Positions 1-8,987 of a stretch of DNA of 64,000 nucleotides are shown here, in pieces. A program made the translations under genes and the position numbers. Positions within the stretch are counted from its first letter, which is position 1, and each line of letters starts with the position of its first letter. Source of the DNA: Dyella lutea (GTDB taxonomy: Bacteria; Pseudomonadota; Gammaproteobacteria; Xanthomonadales; Rhodanobacteraceae); assembly GCF_024158035.1 (NCBI RefSeq), contig NZ_JAMZEK010000004.1:310001-374000 (forward strand), given 5' to 3'. The notes under the pieces were generated by a model. It worked only from the letters and a program-made list of their open reading frames with translations. It did no database searches and was not told the origin of the DNA.

Positions 1-216
1 AAGAAAATCGTCATCGAGCAGCTGGGCGTGAAGGAAGATGAAGTCACGGCGAACGCTTCGTTCGTGGACGATCTGGGCGCGGACTCGCTGGACACGGTCG
101 AGCTGGTGATGGCCCTCGAAGAAGAGTTCGAGACCGAGATTCCTGACGAGGAAGCCGAGAAGATCACCACCGTGCAGCAGGCCGTCGATTACATCAAGGC
201 CCATTCCAAGGAGTAA
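1..216 (+). CDS. acpP: acyl carrier protein AcpP (5' end cut by window)
   Basis: Acyl carrier protein, the cytoplasmic carrier that holds growing acyl chains in type II fatty-acid synthesis. The window opens inside the gene; reading frame 1 is open from base 1 and gives 71 residues, so about 8 N-terminal residues are missing relative to the usual 78-79. The phosphopantetheine attachment motif [10 protein letters not shown] is intact (the Ser of DSL carries the prosthetic group), followed by the very acidic helix II ([20 protein letters not shown]). It lies directly upstream of fabF, the usual arrangement. A hairpin with a T-run follows, so acpP is probably transcribed to a large extent independently of fabF. 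Confidence 0.97.
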   Translation, partial: KKIVIEQLGVKEDEVTANASFVDDLGADSLDTVELVMALEEEFETEIPDEEAEKITTVQQAVDYIKAHSKE

Positions 217-274
217 TCGCGACGCGGGGGAGTGCCGCTGCGGTGGCGCCGATCTCTCCGCGTTCCGATCACGA

Positions 275-304
275 AAGCTGCGCCGCACCGGCGCAGTTTT
301 CGTT
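275..304 (+). terminator. terminator after acpP
   Basis: Arms CTGCGCCG (278-285) and CGGCGCAG (289-296) form a perfect 8-bp GC-rich stem with a 3-base loop, followed by TTTT. This is a typical intrinsic terminator or attenuator between acpP and fabF. It may let acpP be made in large excess over fabF. Confidence 0.7.
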
Positions 305-366
305 TCCGCATTTCGTAACCTGCGACCGCGTATGGTTCGCGCGGCCTCAGTGTAAGGAACAGACGC

Positions 367-1656
367 ATGAGCAAACGACGCGTGGTAGTGACCGGCATGG
401 GCATCGTCTCGCCGGTCGGCAACGACATCGCCACCGCCTGGAAGAACGTGCTCGAGGGCAACACCGGCATTGGCCCGGTCACCGCCTTCGATGCCTCCGC
501 CTATGCCACTCGCATTGCCGGCGAGGTCCGTGACTTCGATCCGGTCGAGGCCTACTTCGTCGGCTCCGACGCCCCGGACGACGAGCGGCGTGCGATCGCC
601 AAGGACTTCAAGCGGATGGATCCGTTCATCCACTACGGCATCGTGGCCGGTACGCATGCGTTCCGTCAGTCCGGCCTGGTCGTCACCGACGAGAACGCCG
701 GGCGCATCGGTATCGCGGCGGGCGCCGGCATCGGCGGCCTGCATACGATCGAGGGCACGACGCTGGAGCTGGCCGAAAAGGGGCCGCGCAAGGTGTCGCC
801 GTTCTACGTGCCCAGTTCGATCATCAACATGGTCGCCGGCAACCTGTCGATCTACCACGGCATGAAGGGACCCAACATTGCGCTGGTGTCGGCCTGCACC
901 ACGGCCGCGCACAACATCGGCATGGCGATGCGGCTGATCCAGTACGGCGACGCCGATGCGATGCTGGCCGGCGGTGCCGAGTTCGCCACCACGCCGACGG
1001 CGATGGCGGGCTTCTGCTCGGCCAAGGCGATGTCCACCCGCAACGACGACCCGGCGCACGCCAGCCGTCCCTGGGACACCGGTCGCGACGGCTTCCTGCT
1101 GTCCAACGGCGCGGGCATGCTGATGCTCGAGGAGTACGAGTTCGCCAAGGCGCGCGGTGCCACCATCCTGGCCGAGATCATCGGCTTCGGCATGAGCGGC
1201 GATGCGTTCCACATCACCGCACCGAGCGGCGACGGCGCCGAGCTGGCAATGCGCAATGCGCTGCACGACGCCGGTCTGAAACCGGAGGAAGTGCAGTACG
1301 TCAACGCGCACGGTACCTCGACCCCGGTCGGCGACCTGGGCGAGGCGAAGGCGATCCGCAACGTGTTCGGCGAGCACGCCACGCATAAGGGCAGGTTCGC
1401 GGTCAGCTCCACCAAGTCGGTCACCGGTCACCTGCTCGGTGCGGCCGGAGGCGTCGAGGCGATCTTCTCGATCATGGCGCTGCGCGACGGCGTGATGCCG
1501 CCGACGATGAACCTCGAGAACGTCGATCCCGAGGTCGAGGCGCTGGGCATGGACCTGGTGCCGAACCAGGCGGAAAAGGCCGATCTCAACGTGGCGATGT
1601 CCAACTCGTTCGGCTTCGGCGGGACCAACGGCACGCTGGTCTTCCGTCGCGTCTGA
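367..1656 (+). CDS. fabF: beta-ketoacyl-ACP synthase II FabF
   Basis: Condensing enzyme that elongates acyl-ACP with malonyl-ACP. It is 429 residues, slightly longer than the usual 410-415. The extra length is largely an insert around residues 66-80 (SDAPDDERRAIAKD). The thiolase-fold catalytic set is present: nucleophile Cys177 in VSACTTA, His315 in NAHGTSTPVGD, Lys350 and His355 in STKSVTGHLLGAAG. The C-terminus has the usual glycine-rich NSFGFGGTNG. The start ATG at 367 gives the typical N-terminus MSKRRVVVTGMGIVSPVG. It sits between acpP and pabB, consistent with FabF and not FabB. Confidence 0.97.
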   Translation: MSKRRVVVTGMGIVSPVGNDIATAWKNVLEGNTGIGPVTAFDASAYATRIAGEVRDFDPVEAYFVGSDAPDDERRAIAKDFKRMDPFIHYGIVAGTHAFRQSGLVVTDENAGRIGIAAGAGIGGLHTIEGTTLELAEKGPRKVSPFYVPSSIINMVAGNLSIYHGMKGPNIALVSACTTAAHNIGMAMRLIQYGDADAMLAGGAEFATTPTAMAGFCSAKAMSTRNDDPAHASRPWDTGRDGFLLSNGAGMLMLEEYEFAKARGATILAEIIGFGMSGDAFHITAPSGDGAELAMRNALHDAGLKPEEVQYVNAHGTSTPVGDLGEAKAIRNVFGEHATHKGRFAVSSTKSVTGHLLGAAGGVEAIFSIMALRDGVMPPTMNLENVDPEVEALGMDLVPNQAEKADLNVAMSNSFGFGGTNGTLVFRRV

Positions 1657-1663
1657 GCGACGG

Positions 1664-3016
1664 ATGGACGGCCATCGCCGCACCCTTGGCGGCCGGCGCG
1701 ACTTGCTCGCGCCGGCCGCGTCGTTTCCCGGGCGCTATCCGGGCCTGTTGCAGAGCGTGGTCTCCGGCACGCCGCAGGCGCGTCGCGACCTGCTGTTCGC
1801 TACGACCGGCGAATCCATTGCGCTGCACGCCGACGGCATCGTCCGCGACGAGTCGGGCCGCGCGTTGCCTGGCCGCTTCCTCGAGCTGCTCGATGCGCGC
1901 TGGAGCGAGCATCGGGTCGACCAGTCCACTGACGACACACTGCCGTTTCGCGGCGGCTGGCTGCTGTTTTTCGGTTACGAGCTGGCCGGCGAGATCGAGC
2001 TCCGCCTGCGCCTGCATCCGCATGCCGTGCTGCCGGTCGCTCTGGCGCTGCGCTGCCCGGCGGCGGCGATCGTCGATCACGCGCGCGGCGTGACCGAGCT
2101 GGTCGCCGAGCCGGGGCATGAGGCCCTGCTCGAACGGATCGCGGTCGACCTCGATGCGGCAGCATGCTGGACGGGTATGGCCGCGCCGCTGGCGATCGAG
2201 GAGGACGATCCACAGCGTTTCCTCGATGGCGTGGCGCGCATTCACGAGCACCTCCGCGCAGGCGACATCTTCCAGGTGAACCTGTCGCGTGCCTGGTGTG
2301 CGCGCTATGCCACGGCCCCTTCGCCGGCCGCGCTTTACGACGCGCTGCGGCGGGCCAACCCTGCGCCGTTCGCCGGCCTGCTGCAGCAGCCTGGCTGGTC
2401 GATCGCCAGCTCATCGCCGGAGCGGCTGGTCGAGTCGCGCGCCGGCCTGGCGCAGACCCGGCCGATCGCCGGCACGCGGCCGCGCCTGCCCGGTGAGGAC
2501 GAGGCCGCACGCATCCGCGAACTCAGTGGTCATCCGAAGGAGCGCGCCGAGCACGTGATGCTGATCGACCTGGAGCGCAACGATCTCGGTCGTGTCTGCG
2601 TGCCGGGCACGGTCGAAGTGGACGAGCTGATGGTGGTCGAGAGCTACGCTCACGTGCATCACATCGTCTCCAACGTGCGGGGCCGGTTGCGGCCGGGCGT
2701 CACGCCGGGCGAGCTGATCGCCGCCACCTTTCCCGGTGGCACCATCACCGGCTGTCCCAAGGTACGCTGCATGGAGATCATCGCGGCGCTGGAGCAGGCC
2801 CCACGTGCGGCCTACACCGGCGCACTGGGCTACCTGGACCGGTCCGGCGACATGGATATCAACATCCTGATCCGCACGCTGACCCAGGTCGGCGATGAGG
2901 TGAGCCTGCGCGCCGGGGCAGGCATTGTCGCCGACTCGATTGCCGCGAGCGAACTGGAGGAAACCCGCGCCAAGGCACGCGGGCTGCTGCGCGCGCTTCG
3001 GGCTGCCGACGCATGA
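1664..3016 (+). CDS. pabB: aminodeoxychorismate synthase component I
   Basis: Chorismate-utilising enzyme that aminates chorismate to 4-amino-4-deoxychorismate in p-aminobenzoate/folate synthesis. 450 residues. Motifs of the anthranilate synthase I/PabB fold are clear: GDIFQVNLSR (200-209), HPKERAEHVMLIDLERNDLGR, and FPGGTITGCPKVRCMEII. The signature at 267-271 reads PIAGT, where E. coli PabB has PIKGT with a catalytic lysine; Ala is the TrpE-like residue. Context (overlap with pabC, no glutaminase gene adjacent) still favours PabB. The start ATG lies 7 bases after the fabF stop, and the 3' end overlaps pabC as ATGA. Confidence 0.88.
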   Translation: MDGHRRTLGGRRDLLAPAASFPGRYPGLLQSVVSGTPQARRDLLFATTGESIALHADGIVRDESGRALPGRFLELLDARWSEHRVDQSTDDTLPFRGGWLLFFGYELAGEIELRLRLHPHAVLPVALALRCPAAAIVDHARGVTELVAEPGHEALLERIAVDLDAAACWTGMAAPLAIEEDDPQRFLDGVARIHEHLRAGDIFQVNLSRAWCARYATAPSPAALYDALRRANPAPFAGLLQQPGWSIASSSPERLVESRAGLAQTRPIAGTRPRLPGEDEAARIRELSGHPKERAEHVMLIDLERNDLGRVCVPGTVEVDELMVVESYAHVHHIVSNVRGRLRPGVTPGELIAATFPGGTITGCPKVRCMEIIAALEQAPRAAYTGALGYLDRSGDMDINILIRTLTQVGDEVSLRAGAGIVADSIAASELEETRAKARGLLRALRAADA

Positions 3017-3831
3017 CCGTGCGCATGCTTGTCGACGGCCGGCCGGGCGACACCGTGTCTGCCCAGGACCGAGGACTCAGCTACGGCGACGGGCTGTTCG
3101 AGACGGTGAGCGTGATCGGTGGCCGCGCGCCGTTGTGGTCCAGGCACATGGCGCGGCTGGCCGAGGGCGGTCGCCGTCTGGCCATCCCGTTGCCGGATGC
3201 CGAGGTGCTGGCGAGCGAGGTGCTCGCCGTCGCGGCCGGGATGGCTGCCGCCGTGGTACGTATCACCGTTACCCGGGGTGTCGGCCCGCGTGGCTACGCG
3301 CCGCCGGTGGCGTCGATGCCTACCCGCATCGTTGCGGCCTTTCCGGCGCCGGACCTGCACCTGGCAAGCGAAGGCGTGCGCCTGCGCGTGTGCGACCTGC
3401 GCCTGGCCGAACAGCCGGCTTTGGCCGGCCTCAAGCACCTCAATCGCCTCGAGCAGGTGCTGGCCCGGGCCGAATGGGCCGATCCGTCGATCCACGATGG
3501 ACTGCTGCTCGATGTCGCCGGTCGCGTCACATGCACCACCATGGCGAACGTGTTCGCGGTGATCGACGGCGCCCTCGTCACGCCCTTGCTTGCTCGTTGC
3601 GGGGTGGCCGGCGTCGCCCGCGCCGAAGTGCTGGCGACGATTCGGACGGCGCAGGTGCGTGATCTGGTGCTGGATGAACTGCTTCGTGCCGACGAGCTCT
3701 TCCTCACATCCAGCGTTCGCGGCATCCTGCCGGTTCAGGCCGTCGGCGATAAGGTCTTTGCCCCCGGCCCCGTGGCGCGCGCGATGCAGCGACATTGGCG
3801 CGGGCTGGGTTTTCCATTGGAGTTGGCATGA
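3013..3831 (+). CDS. pabC: aminodeoxychorismate lyase PabC
   Basis: PLP fold-type IV lyase that splits 4-amino-4-deoxychorismate into p-aminobenzoate and pyruvate. 272 residues. Family features: QDRGLSYGDGLFETV near the N-terminus (residues 18-32), the PLP lysine in GLKHLNRLEQVLAR (Lys141), and the C-terminal ELFLTSSVRGILPVQ segment. The start codon overlaps the pabB stop (ATGA) and the stop overlaps mltG in the same way, so pabB-pabC-mltG are translationally coupled. Confidence 0.94.
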   Translation: MTVRMLVDGRPGDTVSAQDRGLSYGDGLFETVSVIGGRAPLWSRHMARLAEGGRRLAIPLPDAEVLASEVLAVAAGMAAAVVRITVTRGVGPRGYAPPVASMPTRIVAAFPAPDLHLASEGVRLRVCDLRLAEQPALAGLKHLNRLEQVLARAEWADPSIHDGLLLDVAGRVTCTTMANVFAVIDGALVTPLLARCGVAGVARAEVLATIRTAQVRDLVLDELLRADELFLTSSVRGILPVQAVGDKVFAPGPVARAMQRHWRGLGFPLELA

Positions 3832-4862
3832 GTCGTTTTCTGGTGCGTGGCCGTGCGGCGTGGCGGGCGCTGATCCTCCTGTTGCTGCTGGCAGCGGTCG
3901 CCGCGGCGTGGCTGTGGCGTGACCTCGACCGCTTCGGTCGGACGCCGTTGGACATCGCTTCCGCCGGGCAGACGATCGATGTCGCCCGCGGCACCGGCTT
4001 CAAGCAGATCGTCGACGAGCTGCGCAGCCGGGGACTGAGTCATGCCGCGCCACTGTACTGGCGTGCGCTGGCCGAGCAGATGCACGTGGCTGGCCGCCTG
4101 CATGCGGGCGAATACGCGCTGGTACCCGGCCTCACGCCGCGTTCGCTGCTGGAGAACATGGCTGCTGGCCGCGTGCTGCAGCACGATTTCACCATCATCG
4201 ATGGCTGGACCTTTGCCGAGCTGCGGGCCGCGCTGGACAAGGCCTCGTCGCTGCGACACCTGACCCGGGGCATGGACAACGCGACGATCATGCAGAAGAT
4301 CGGCGCGCCCGGGGAAATGCCCGAAGGCCGCTTCCTGCCGGAAACCTACGCCTACGTGAAGGGCGACAGCGACCTCGACGTGCTCAAGCGTGCCTATGCC
4401 GCCATGCACAAGACGCTCGACGCGCTGTGGCCCGGGCGCGATCAGGGGTTGCCGCTGGCCACGCCCTACGATGCGCTGATCCTGGCGTCCATCGTCGAAA
4501 AGGAAACCGGCCGCGCCGACGAGCGCAAGCGCATCGCCGGGGTGTTCGTGCGCCGGCTCGAACACCACATGCTGCTGCAGACCGACCCCAGCGTGATCTA
4601 CGGCATGGGGGCGAGCTATACCGGCAACATCCACAAGCGCGACCTGACCACCGACACTCCCTACAACACCTACACCCGCCCGGGCCTGCCGCCCACTCCG
4701 ATCGCCCTGCCGGGCAAGCCGGCGATCGAGGCCGCGTTGCACCCCGCATCCGGCGACGAGCTGTATTTCGTGGCCAAGGGCGACGGTACGCACGTGTTCG
4801 CCAGGACGCTGGCCGAGCACGACCGCAACGTCGACTGCTACCAGCTCAAGCGGTGCCACTGA
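3828..4862 (+). CDS. mltG: endolytic murein transglycosylase MltG
   Basis: YceG-like inner-membrane lytic transglycosylase that cuts nascent glycan strands. 344 residues from ATG 3828, which overlaps the pabC stop. An upstream in-frame ATG at 3795 is less likely because it lies well inside pabC. One membrane segment at about residues 14-30 (rich in L and A) anchors the protein, with the catalytic part in the periplasm. The conserved catalytic motif ILASIVEKETG carries Glu224. It is followed by VFVRRLEHHMLLQTDPSVIYG, and NTYTRPGLPPTPIALPG lies near the C-terminus. Confidence 0.95.
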   Translation: MSRFLVRGRAAWRALILLLLLAAVAAAWLWRDLDRFGRTPLDIASAGQTIDVARGTGFKQIVDELRSRGLSHAAPLYWRALAEQMHVAGRLHAGEYALVPGLTPRSLLENMAAGRVLQHDFTIIDGWTFAELRAALDKASSLRHLTRGMDNATIMQKIGAPGEMPEGRFLPETYAYVKGDSDLDVLKRAYAAMHKTLDALWPGRDQGLPLATPYDALILASIVEKETGRADERKRIAGVFVRRLEHHMLLQTDPSVIYGMGASYTGNIHKRDLTTDTPYNTYTRPGLPPTPIALPGKPAIEAALHPASGDELYFVAKGDGTHVFARTLAEHDRNVDCYQLKRCH

Positions 4863-4864
4863 CG

Positions 4865-5494
4865 ATGCGCGGTGTGTTCATAAGCCTGGAAGGAGGCGAG
4901 GGGGCCGGCAAGAGCACGTTGCTGGCCGGTCTGCGCGATCACCTGGTGGGGCAAGGCATCGATCTGGTGCAGACGCGCGAACCGGGCGGCACGCCGCTGG
5001 GCGAGGCGCTGCGGGCGATCCTGCTGGATCCGACCATGCGCGGGATGAGCGCGGAGAGCGAGCTGCTGATGATGTTCGCCTCGCGCGCCCAATTGGTGCG
5101 CGAATGCATCGCACCGGCACTGGCAGCCGGCCGCTGGGTGCTGTGCGACCGCTTCGCCGATGCCAGCTATGCCTACCAGGGAGGCGGTCGTGGTCAGCCT
5201 ATGGAACGCATCGCCGCGCTTGAGGCCTGGGCCTGCGCCGGGATCGCTCCCGATCTGACCCTGCTGCTCGACCTGCCGGTGGCCGATGGTCGTGCGCGGG
5301 CGGCCGGTCGCGGTGCGGCTGACCGCATCGAGGGCGAGGCCGATGCGTTCTTCGAGCGCGTGCGCAAGGCCTATCGCGCGCGCGCGATGGCCGAGCCGGT
5401 ACGCTTCCGCGTGCTCGACGCCAGCGGGACACCGGAACAGGTGCTGGCTGAGGCGATCGCGGCGGTGACTCCGCTGCTGGAGCGTGACCGATGA
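4865..5494 (+). CDS. tmk: thymidylate kinase
   Basis: Cytoplasmic kinase that phosphorylates dTMP to dTDP. 209 residues from ATG 4865, two bases after the mltG stop; the open frame runs further upstream but only as antiparallel noise inside mltG. The P-loop GGEGAGKST is at residues 10-18. QTREPGGTPLGEALR (the DR/E region) and DRFADASYAYQGGGRG follow, and the lid region RAAGRGAADRIE is present. The stop codon overlaps the holB start (ATGA), the usual tmk-holB coupling. Confidence 0.97.
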   Translation: MRGVFISLEGGEGAGKSTLLAGLRDHLVGQGIDLVQTREPGGTPLGEALRAILLDPTMRGMSAESELLMMFASRAQLVRECIAPALAAGRWVLCDRFADASYAYQGGGRGQPMERIAALEAWACAGIAPDLTLLLDLPVADGRARAAGRGAADRIEGEADAFFERVRKAYRARAMAEPVRFRVLDASGTPEQVLAEAIAAVTPLLERDR

Positions 5495-6426
5495 GCGCGA
5501 TGCCCTGGCTGGACGACGCCTGGCGCCGGTTGCAGGCGCGCCGCGAGCGCGGAGCGCTGCCCCACGCGCTGCTGATCTGCGGACCCGAGGGTCTCGGCAA
5601 GCGCGACTTCGCCGCACGATTCGTCCGTGGGCTGTTGTGCCAGCAGCCGGAGCTGGGTGAGGCCTGCGGGCACTGTCGCAGTTGCGTGCTGCTGGATGCG
5701 GGAACGCACCCGGATCGCGTCGCGGTGGGCTACGGCCTGCGCAAGGACGGCGTGCAGCGCAGCGAGATCGTGATCGACCAGATCCGCGAGCTGTCCGCCC
5801 GCCTGGCCATGGCCAGCCAGTTCGGCGGCTGGCAGGTCGCGACCATTGATCCGGCCGACGCACTGAATGCCGCGGCGGCCAACGCGTTGCTCAAGACGCT
5901 GGAGGAGCCGGCGGCACAGACCATGCTGGTGCTGGTGGCCGATGCGCCATGGCGTCTGCCGCAGACGATCCGCAGTCGTTGCCAGCGGATCGAGTTCCAC
6001 CTGCCCGAGCCGGCCCAGGCGTTGGCCTGGTTGCAGGCCCGGGGGGTGGTCGATCCCGCTTCGGCGCTGCGGGCGGCCGGCGGCAATCCCGGCCTGGCCC
6101 GGCGTTGGGCGGAGGAGGGGGCGCTGGATCGTCGCAGCGAAGTGCGTCGCGACCTTGCGGCCCTGGCCGCCGGCCGCGGTGAGGCTGCCGATGTGGTCCG
6201 GCGCTGGCTGGACAGCGAACCCGCCCAGCGGGTCTGGTTCGCGGCCCAGGCCGTCGCCGACGAGAGCCGTGCGCGGGCCGCCGGCGAGGCCGGGCCGCTG
6301 GCCAGCGGCATGGACACGGCGGCGCTGGGCGAATGGTACGACCGCGCCAACCGCACGCGCGACTCGCTGCGCGGTCCGCTGCGCGGCGACCTGGCTCTGC
6401 TGGAGCTGCTGGCCCGCTGGCGCTGA
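5491..6426 (+). CDS. holB: DNA polymerase III delta' subunit
   Basis: Clamp-loader subunit of the DNA polymerase III holoenzyme. 311 residues. The AAA+ fold has a P-loop-like GPEGLGKRDFA, a four-Cys zinc module (CQQPELGEACGHCRSC), NALLKTLEEPAAQTMLVLVAD, and the SRC-type motif TIRSRCQRIEF. It overlaps tmk by four bases. The 3' end is followed 24 bases later by a PIG-L gene, which separates holB from pilZ; in related Xanthomonadales the two are commonly close together. Confidence 0.94.
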   Translation: MSAMPWLDDAWRRLQARRERGALPHALLICGPEGLGKRDFAARFVRGLLCQQPELGEACGHCRSCVLLDAGTHPDRVAVGYGLRKDGVQRSEIVIDQIRELSARLAMASQFGGWQVATIDPADALNAAAANALLKTLEEPAAQTMLVLVADAPWRLPQTIRSRCQRIEFHLPEPAQALAWLQARGVVDPASALRAAGGNPGLARRWAEEGALDRRSEVRRDLAALAAGRGEAADVVRRWLDSEPAQRVWFAAQAVADESRARAAGEAGPLASGMDTAALGEWYDRANRTRDSLRGPLRGDLALLELLARWR

Positions 6427-6450
6427 GCGCGGCCCGGGCAGCGATCGAAC

Positions 6451-7374
6451 ATGGAAACCCTGTTGGCGCGCACGCGGCTGCTGGTGGTCGCTCCCCATCC
6501 GGACGACGAGACGCTGGCGACCGGCATCCTGATCCAGCGGGTACTCGCGGCCGGCGGCGCGGTGCACGTATTGCTGCTCACCGATGGCGACAACAATCCG
6601 TGGCCGCAGCGTCGGCTGGAGCGGCGGCTGTGGGTCGGGCGGCGGGCACGGGCGCACTGGGCCCTTCGCCGGCGCGGCGAATTCATGGGGGCGCTCGACG
6701 AGCTGGGTGTGCCCGCTTCGGACATCACGGCGATGGGGTGGCCCGATCAGGGGCTCACCGGGCTGATCGCCATCGATGCGGCCGCCCGTGTCGAGGCGCT
6801 GGATGCGGTCGTCGCTCGGGTGCGGCCCACCCTCGTGGCGATGCCGGCACTGGACGACCGGCACCCGGACCATGGGGCAGCTCATGTGCTCATGCGGCTG
6901 GCACTGGAGCGGAGGGCCGAGTTGCCGGCGATCTGGCTCTACCGGGTGCACGGTGGCACGCGAAGGGTGCGCCCATCGTTGGCCTGCGTCGCCGACGCTC
7001 CAACCTGGGCGCGCAAGCGCTCCGCGCTCGCGCGGCATGCCAGCCAGCTGGTGCTGAGCCGGCGCCGCATGGAGCGGCTGGCCGCCCGTACCGAACGATT
7101 CGAAGTGCTGTCGACGGAATCGCTTCCGCGGGAACTGCCCTGGTTGCCGAGCTGGCCGCTGCGGACCTGTCTGCGGCTGACCGCGGCCACGGCCGGTGCC
7201 GGCATCGCTTGGCGGTGGATGCGCGCCCCGCTCCAGCGCCTGCCTGGCGCCACCTTCCGGCTGGCCGAGGGTGTATTGCCAGCCGGGGAGGGGGCGCTAT
7301 TCGTCAAACTCGAGCTCACGCTGCCCTCGGTCTGGATTTACGATCACTGGGGCTGGTGCGAACTGCGCCGCTAA
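6451..7374 (+). CDS. PIG-L/LmbE family deacetylase
   Basis: Predicted zinc-dependent N-acetylglucosamine-type deacetylase. 307 residues. The N-terminal metal motif PHPDDE (in VVAPHPDDETLATG) and the second motif DDRHPDHGAAH identify the family. The substrate cannot be read from sequence; relatives act on GlcNAc-phosphoinositide, mycothiol precursors or polysaccharides. There is no signal peptide. It is co-directional with holB and pilZ and probably in the same operon. Its presence between them looks like an insertion into a conserved neighbourhood. Confidence 0.85.
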   Translation: METLLARTRLLVVAPHPDDETLATGILIQRVLAAGGAVHVLLLTDGDNNPWPQRRLERRLWVGRRARAHWALRRRGEFMGALDELGVPASDITAMGWPDQGLTGLIAIDAAARVEALDAVVARVRPTLVAMPALDDRHPDHGAAHVLMRLALERRAELPAIWLYRVHGGTRRVRPSLACVADAPTWARKRSALARHASQLVLSRRRMERLAARTERFEVLSTESLPRELPWLPSWPLRTCLRLTAATAGAGIAWRWMRAPLQRLPGATFRLAEGVLPAGEGALFVKLELTLPSVWIYDHWGWCELRR

Positions 7375-7460
7375 CCGGCCAATCGTGCTTTGCGCAAGCC
7401 TGTGCGCATCGCTAGGATTCGGTATCCGATGCGCTCGCGGATAGTCCGCCAGGAGCACGC

Positions 7461-7814
7461 ATGAACCCCGTTGTCGCCCGTCAGGGCATCATCTCGCTGA
7501 AGATCAAGGACATCCCGACGCTGTATAGCGCCTACATGCCGTTTCTGAAGAACGGTGGGCTGTTCGCGGCGACCACGCAGCGCTACGCGCTGGGCGACGA
7601 GGTGGTGCTGCTGCTCAGCCTGATCGACGAGAGCGAACGCATTTCGGTGGCCGGCAAGGTGGTGTGGATCAGTCCGGTCGGCGCGCAGGGCAACCGCCCG
7701 GCGGGCATCGGCGTGCACTTCAACGAGTCCAGTGACGGCGAGGTGGCGCGCCAGCGCATCGAGAACCTGCTCGCCGGCATGACCGCCTCGGACCGCGTGA
7801 CCAGCACGATGTAG
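7461..7814 (+). CDS. pilZ: type IV pilus assembly protein PilZ
   Basis: Small (117 residues) PilZ-fold protein needed for type IV pilus biogenesis. The N-terminus RQGIISLKIKDIPTLYSAYMPFLKNGGLF and the core GKVVWISPVGAQGNRPAGIGVHF are those of canonical PilZ. It lacks the RxxxR and D/NxSxxG residues of c-di-GMP-binding relatives, as expected for true PilZ. An AGGAG-type ribosome site precedes the ATG. It is the last gene of the block, followed by a long perfect inverted repeat. Confidence 0.93.
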   Translation: MNPVVARQGIISLKIKDIPTLYSAYMPFLKNGGLFAATTQRYALGDEVVLLLSLIDESERISVAGKVVWISPVGAQGNRPAGIGVHFNESSDGEVARQRIENLLAGMTASDRVTSTM

Positions 7815-7840
7815 CGCGACGGCGCGCTCGCCGATCGCGC

Positions 7841-7870
7841 GCCGCTTTCGAAAGTCTGTTCGAAAGCGGC
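7841..7870. terminator. 30-bp perfect inverted repeat after pilZ
   Basis: Arms GCCGCTTTCGAA and TTCGAAAGCGGC flank a 6-base loop (AGTCTG), giving a perfect 12-bp stem. There is no clear T-run on either side, so it may be a terminator stem of low T content, an RNA 3'-end stabiliser or a protein site. It separates pilZ from the nuo promoter region. Confidence 0.5.
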
Positions 7871-7877
7871 CGAATAC

Positions 7878-7908
7878 TTGTCGTGTCACCTGCCCTCGCT
7901 GGTACAAT
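7878..7908 (+). promoter_or_regulatory. putative nuo operon promoter
   Basis: A TTGTCG box at 7878-7883 and a TACAAT box at 7903-7908 are 19 bases apart, about 160 bases upstream of the nuoA start. The -10 box is good; the spacing is long, so the -35 assignment is uncertain. The leader from here to 8069 shows no open frame worth calling. Confidence 0.45.
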
Positions 7909-8069
7909 GGCGCGATCCCCGAACCAGACCGTGGTCAATCGGACGCTCGCAAACGGACCGTGAGCGATGGTAATGGCGCCCCGGGCGTCCATTGCTTTCC
8001 GCTGATCACTTCCGGACCGTCCTCTTCACGGTCACTGATGCGCCTGCGGGCGCGGAGGTACGCTGCATC

Positions 8070-8426
8070 GTGCTTGCCGAATACTGGCCCATCCTCCTTT
8101 TCATCGGCGTCGCCACCGGGCTCGGCCTGGTGCTGCTCGCCCTCGGCCTGCTCGCCGGCCCGCGCCGTCCCGAATCGGAGAAGCTCTCGCCCTACGAGTG
8201 CGGCTTCGAGGCGTTCGAGGACGCGCGCATGCGCTTCGACGTGCGCTACTACCTGCTGGCCATCCTGTTCATCATCTTCGACCTGGAAATCGCCTTCCTC
8301 TTCCCGTGGGCGGTGGTGTTCAAGTCGATCGGCCTGACCGCGCTCATCGAGATGGCGCTGTTCCTGCTGCTGCTGGTGATCGGTTTCGCCTACGTCTGGA
8401 AGAAGGGAGCACTGGAATGGGAGTGA
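8070..8426 (+). CDS. nuoA: NADH-quinone oxidoreductase subunit A
   Basis: Membrane subunit of respiratory complex I, at the junction of the membrane and peripheral arms. The GTG at 8070 was chosen as the start because it gives the typical [12 protein letters not shown]-terminus and a 118-residue protein, with GGAGG at 8054-8058 upstream. The open frame extends to 7992, but the extra residues do not resemble the family. Three membrane segments and the conserved loop [23 protein letters not shown] carry the functional Cys and acidic residues. It overlaps nuoB by ten bases. Confidence 0.95.
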   Translation: MLAEYWPILLFIGVATGLGLVLLALGLLAGPRRPESEKLSPYECGFEAFEDARMRFDVRYYLLAILFIIFDLEIAFLFPWAVVFKSIGLTALIEMALFLLLLVIGFAYVWKKGALEWE

Positions 8427-8974
8427 TGTCTTCCATCGACCGGGTGATGCACAACCCGCAGCCGCTGAACCTGGTGGACGACATCCTGCGTCCGGCCGGG
8501 GACAACCCGGTGATCCAGCGCGGCTTCGTCACCACCAGCGTCGATGCGCTGATGAACTGGGCGCGCACCGGCTCGATGTGGCCGATGACCTTCGGTCTGG
8601 CCTGCTGCGCGGTGGAGATGATGCACGCCGGCGCGGCGCGACTGGACCTAGACCGCTACGGCGTGATCTTCCGCCCGTCGCCGCGCCAGTCCGACGTGAT
8701 GATCGTCGCCGGCACCCTGGTCAACAAGATGGCCCCCGCGCTGCGCAAGGTCTACGACCAGATGCCCGACCCGAAGTGGGTCATCTCGATGGGCAGCTGC
8801 GCCAATGGCGGCGGCTACTACCACTACTCCTACTCGGTGGTGCGCGGTTGCGACCGCGTCGTGCCGGTGGACATCTACGTGCCGGGCTGTCCGCCGACGG
8901 CCGAGGCGCTGATCCACGGCATCCTGCAGTTGCAGAAGAAGATCCGCCGCACCAGCACCATCGCGCGTTCCTGA
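8417..8974 (+). CDS. nuoB: NADH-quinone oxidoreductase subunit B
   Basis: Peripheral-arm subunit that carries the terminal [4Fe-4S] cluster N2, which reduces quinone. 185 residues from ATG 8417, supported by GGGAG at 8405-8409; a second ATG lies at 8426. Cluster ligands are visible: the Cys-Cys pair in [11 protein letters not shown], Cys in [10 protein letters not shown], and Cys in [12 protein letters not shown]. It overlaps the end of nuoA. Confidence 0.97.
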   Translation: MGVMSSIDRVMHNPQPLNLVDDILRPAGDNPVIQRGFVTTSVDALMNWARTGSMWPMTFGLACCAVEMMHAGAARLDLDRYGVIFRPSPRQSDVMIVAGTLVNKMAPALRKVYDQMPDPKWVISMGSCANGGGYYHYSYSVVRGCDRVVPVDIYVPGCPPTAEALIHGILQLQKKIRRTSTIARS

Positions 8975-8987
8975 AGGCGTCCGTACC

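Noticed and set aside
4427-4864. N-terminal extension of thymidylate kinase
   Set aside because: The extension is Arg-rich and overlaps mltG; the P-loop near the N-terminus requires the start at 4865.
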